64,000 nt of DNA from Sphingobacterium arenae. Lineage in GTDB: Bacteria; Bacteroidota; Bacteroidia; Sphingobacteriales; Sphingobacteriaceae. The stretch is from contig NZ_JACNYK010000001.1 in assembly GCF_014692505.1 (NCBI RefSeq), positions 629,922 through 693,921 on the forward strand. Direction: 5' to 3'. The notes beneath the pieces were generated by a model. That model was not told where the DNA came from, did not search any database, and saw nothing but the letters and a program-made list of their open reading frames with translations. The translations under genes were made by a program, and so were the position numbers. This document shows positions 63,722-64,000 of this stretch, piece by piece. Each line of letters opens with the position of its first letter. The first letter of the stretch is position 1.

Positions 63722-63835
63722 GTAGGAAATATCCATTTTTAACAAAGGACAAACACGATCAAAATAATCGTGTATAGCGCGCCTAACAAAGATCATTTGG
63801 ATATTCCATACGACCGAAAAAAACAAGATATACAT
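63722..63835 (+). promoter_or_regulatory. Hairpin-plus-tail 5'-UTR module before pepT (copy E)
   Basis: GTAGGAAATATCCA (63722-63735) pairs with TGGATATTCCATAC (63798-63811) with two mismatches. The inner hairpin CACGAT/ATCGTG is at 63754-63759 and 63767-63772. A 24-nt tail (GACCGAAAAAAACAAG, then ATATACAT) leads directly to the pepT ATG. The arms and tail match copy D closely, although pepT is a housekeeping gene unrelated to the sugar loci. Confidence 0.68.
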
Positions 63836-64000
63836 ATGCATAATTTTGATATTAATAGTATTGTCGATTTTCAGGTAGCCGAACGGTTTATGCGCTATGT
63901 TCAGATTGATACGGCGTCCGACCCTCATGCAACTTCATTCCCTTCCACGGAGAAGCAAAAGGATTTGAGCAGGCTTTTAGTCTCGGAATTGCAACAAATG
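63836..64000 (+). CDS. pepT: Peptidase T (tripeptidase), N-terminal part, cut by window edge
   Basis: The first 55 codons of an M20-family aminotripeptidase. The ATG at 63836 follows the hairpin-and-tail module. The translated part contains VAERFMRYVQIDTASDPHA and FPSTEKQKDLSRLLVSEL, which match the characteristic PepT start (RFLxYVxxDTxS...xPSTxxQ...LxxEL). It is a cytoplasmic zinc peptidase that releases N-terminal residues from tripeptides. The catalytic metal ligands lie beyond the window, so the call rests on this N-terminal signature. Confidence 0.82.
   Translation, partial: MHNFDINSIVDFQVAERFMRYVQIDTASDPHATSFPSTEKQKDLSRLLVSELQQM

Noticed and set aside
1..64000. CRISPR array, tRNA, rRNA or phage genes
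   Set aside because: No regularly spaced repeats, cloverleaf-like segments, ribosomal RNA stretches or phage protein signatures were seen on reading the window.

Overview
The window reads as chromosome of a Bacteroidota bacterium, most likely a member of the Sphingobacteriaceae (Sphingobacterium/Pedobacter/Olivibacter type). This rests on four SusC/SusD pairs, a FecI-type sigma factor with a FecR-type anti-sigma factor, DUF-type surface lipoproteins, promoters of the TTTG...TAnnTTTG kind, A/T-rich translation starts without Shine-Dalgarno motifs, and a moderate G+C content. No tRNA, rRNA, insertion sequence, phage gene or CRISPR array was recognised.

Region 1 (1-23987, + strand) is a glycan/glycoside-use region with no classical glycoside hydrolase. 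It opens with a Gfo/Idh/MocA oxidoreductase cut by the window edge, a double-domain DUF1080 protein (3-keto-disaccharide hydrolase family), a second Gfo/Idh/MocA protein with a Tat signal, and a sulfatase. An ECF sigma factor, SusC1-SusD1-DUF3823, FecR and SusC2-SusD2 follow. Both SusC proteins carry an N-terminal STN signalling domain, so ligand uptake should be reported through FecR to the sigma factor. The region ends with an SGNH hydrolase, a lipoprotein FAD oxidoreductase, a Tat-exported gluconate-dehydrogenase subunit 3 protein and a GMC oxidoreductase with a probable Fe-S motif. Together these suggest oxidation of glycosides at C3 in the periplasm, cleavage of the 3-keto-glycoside, and reduction of the keto-sugar.

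Region 2 (23987-30011) is ordinary: a PLP-dependent trans-sulfuration enzyme, a PHP-domain phosphoesterase and mfd.

Region 3 (30019-52492) is a second polysaccharide-utilisation locus. galM and a GH36 alpha-galactosidase run leftwards. An AraC regulator faces them, followed by an SDR dehydrogenase, a GH97 enzyme, SusC3-SusD3, a strong terminator, then SusC4-SusD4, two surface glycan-binding-type lipoproteins and a GH95 alpha-L-fucosidase/galactosidase. All the enzymes are exo-acting and remove terminal alpha-linked galactose or fucose-like sugars.

Region 4 (52508-64000) is mainly housekeeping: a helical hypothetical protein, a second AraC regulator, DUF983, galE, waaA, a long-form GAPDH, hemW, an M1 peptidase, a small membrane protein, a WG-repeat protein and the start of pepT.

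The most unusual signal is not a gene. A hairpin-plus-A-rich-tail module recurs five times (near 16933, 22027, 40385, 48734 and 63722). In four copies the hairpin ends 24-27 nt before the start codon of the next gene (two susD genes, one surface lipoprotein gene and pepT). The arms differ in sequence yet keep their pairing, which points to a structured 5'-UTR regulatory element. A second repeated leader, with two hairpins, precedes both STN-type susC genes.
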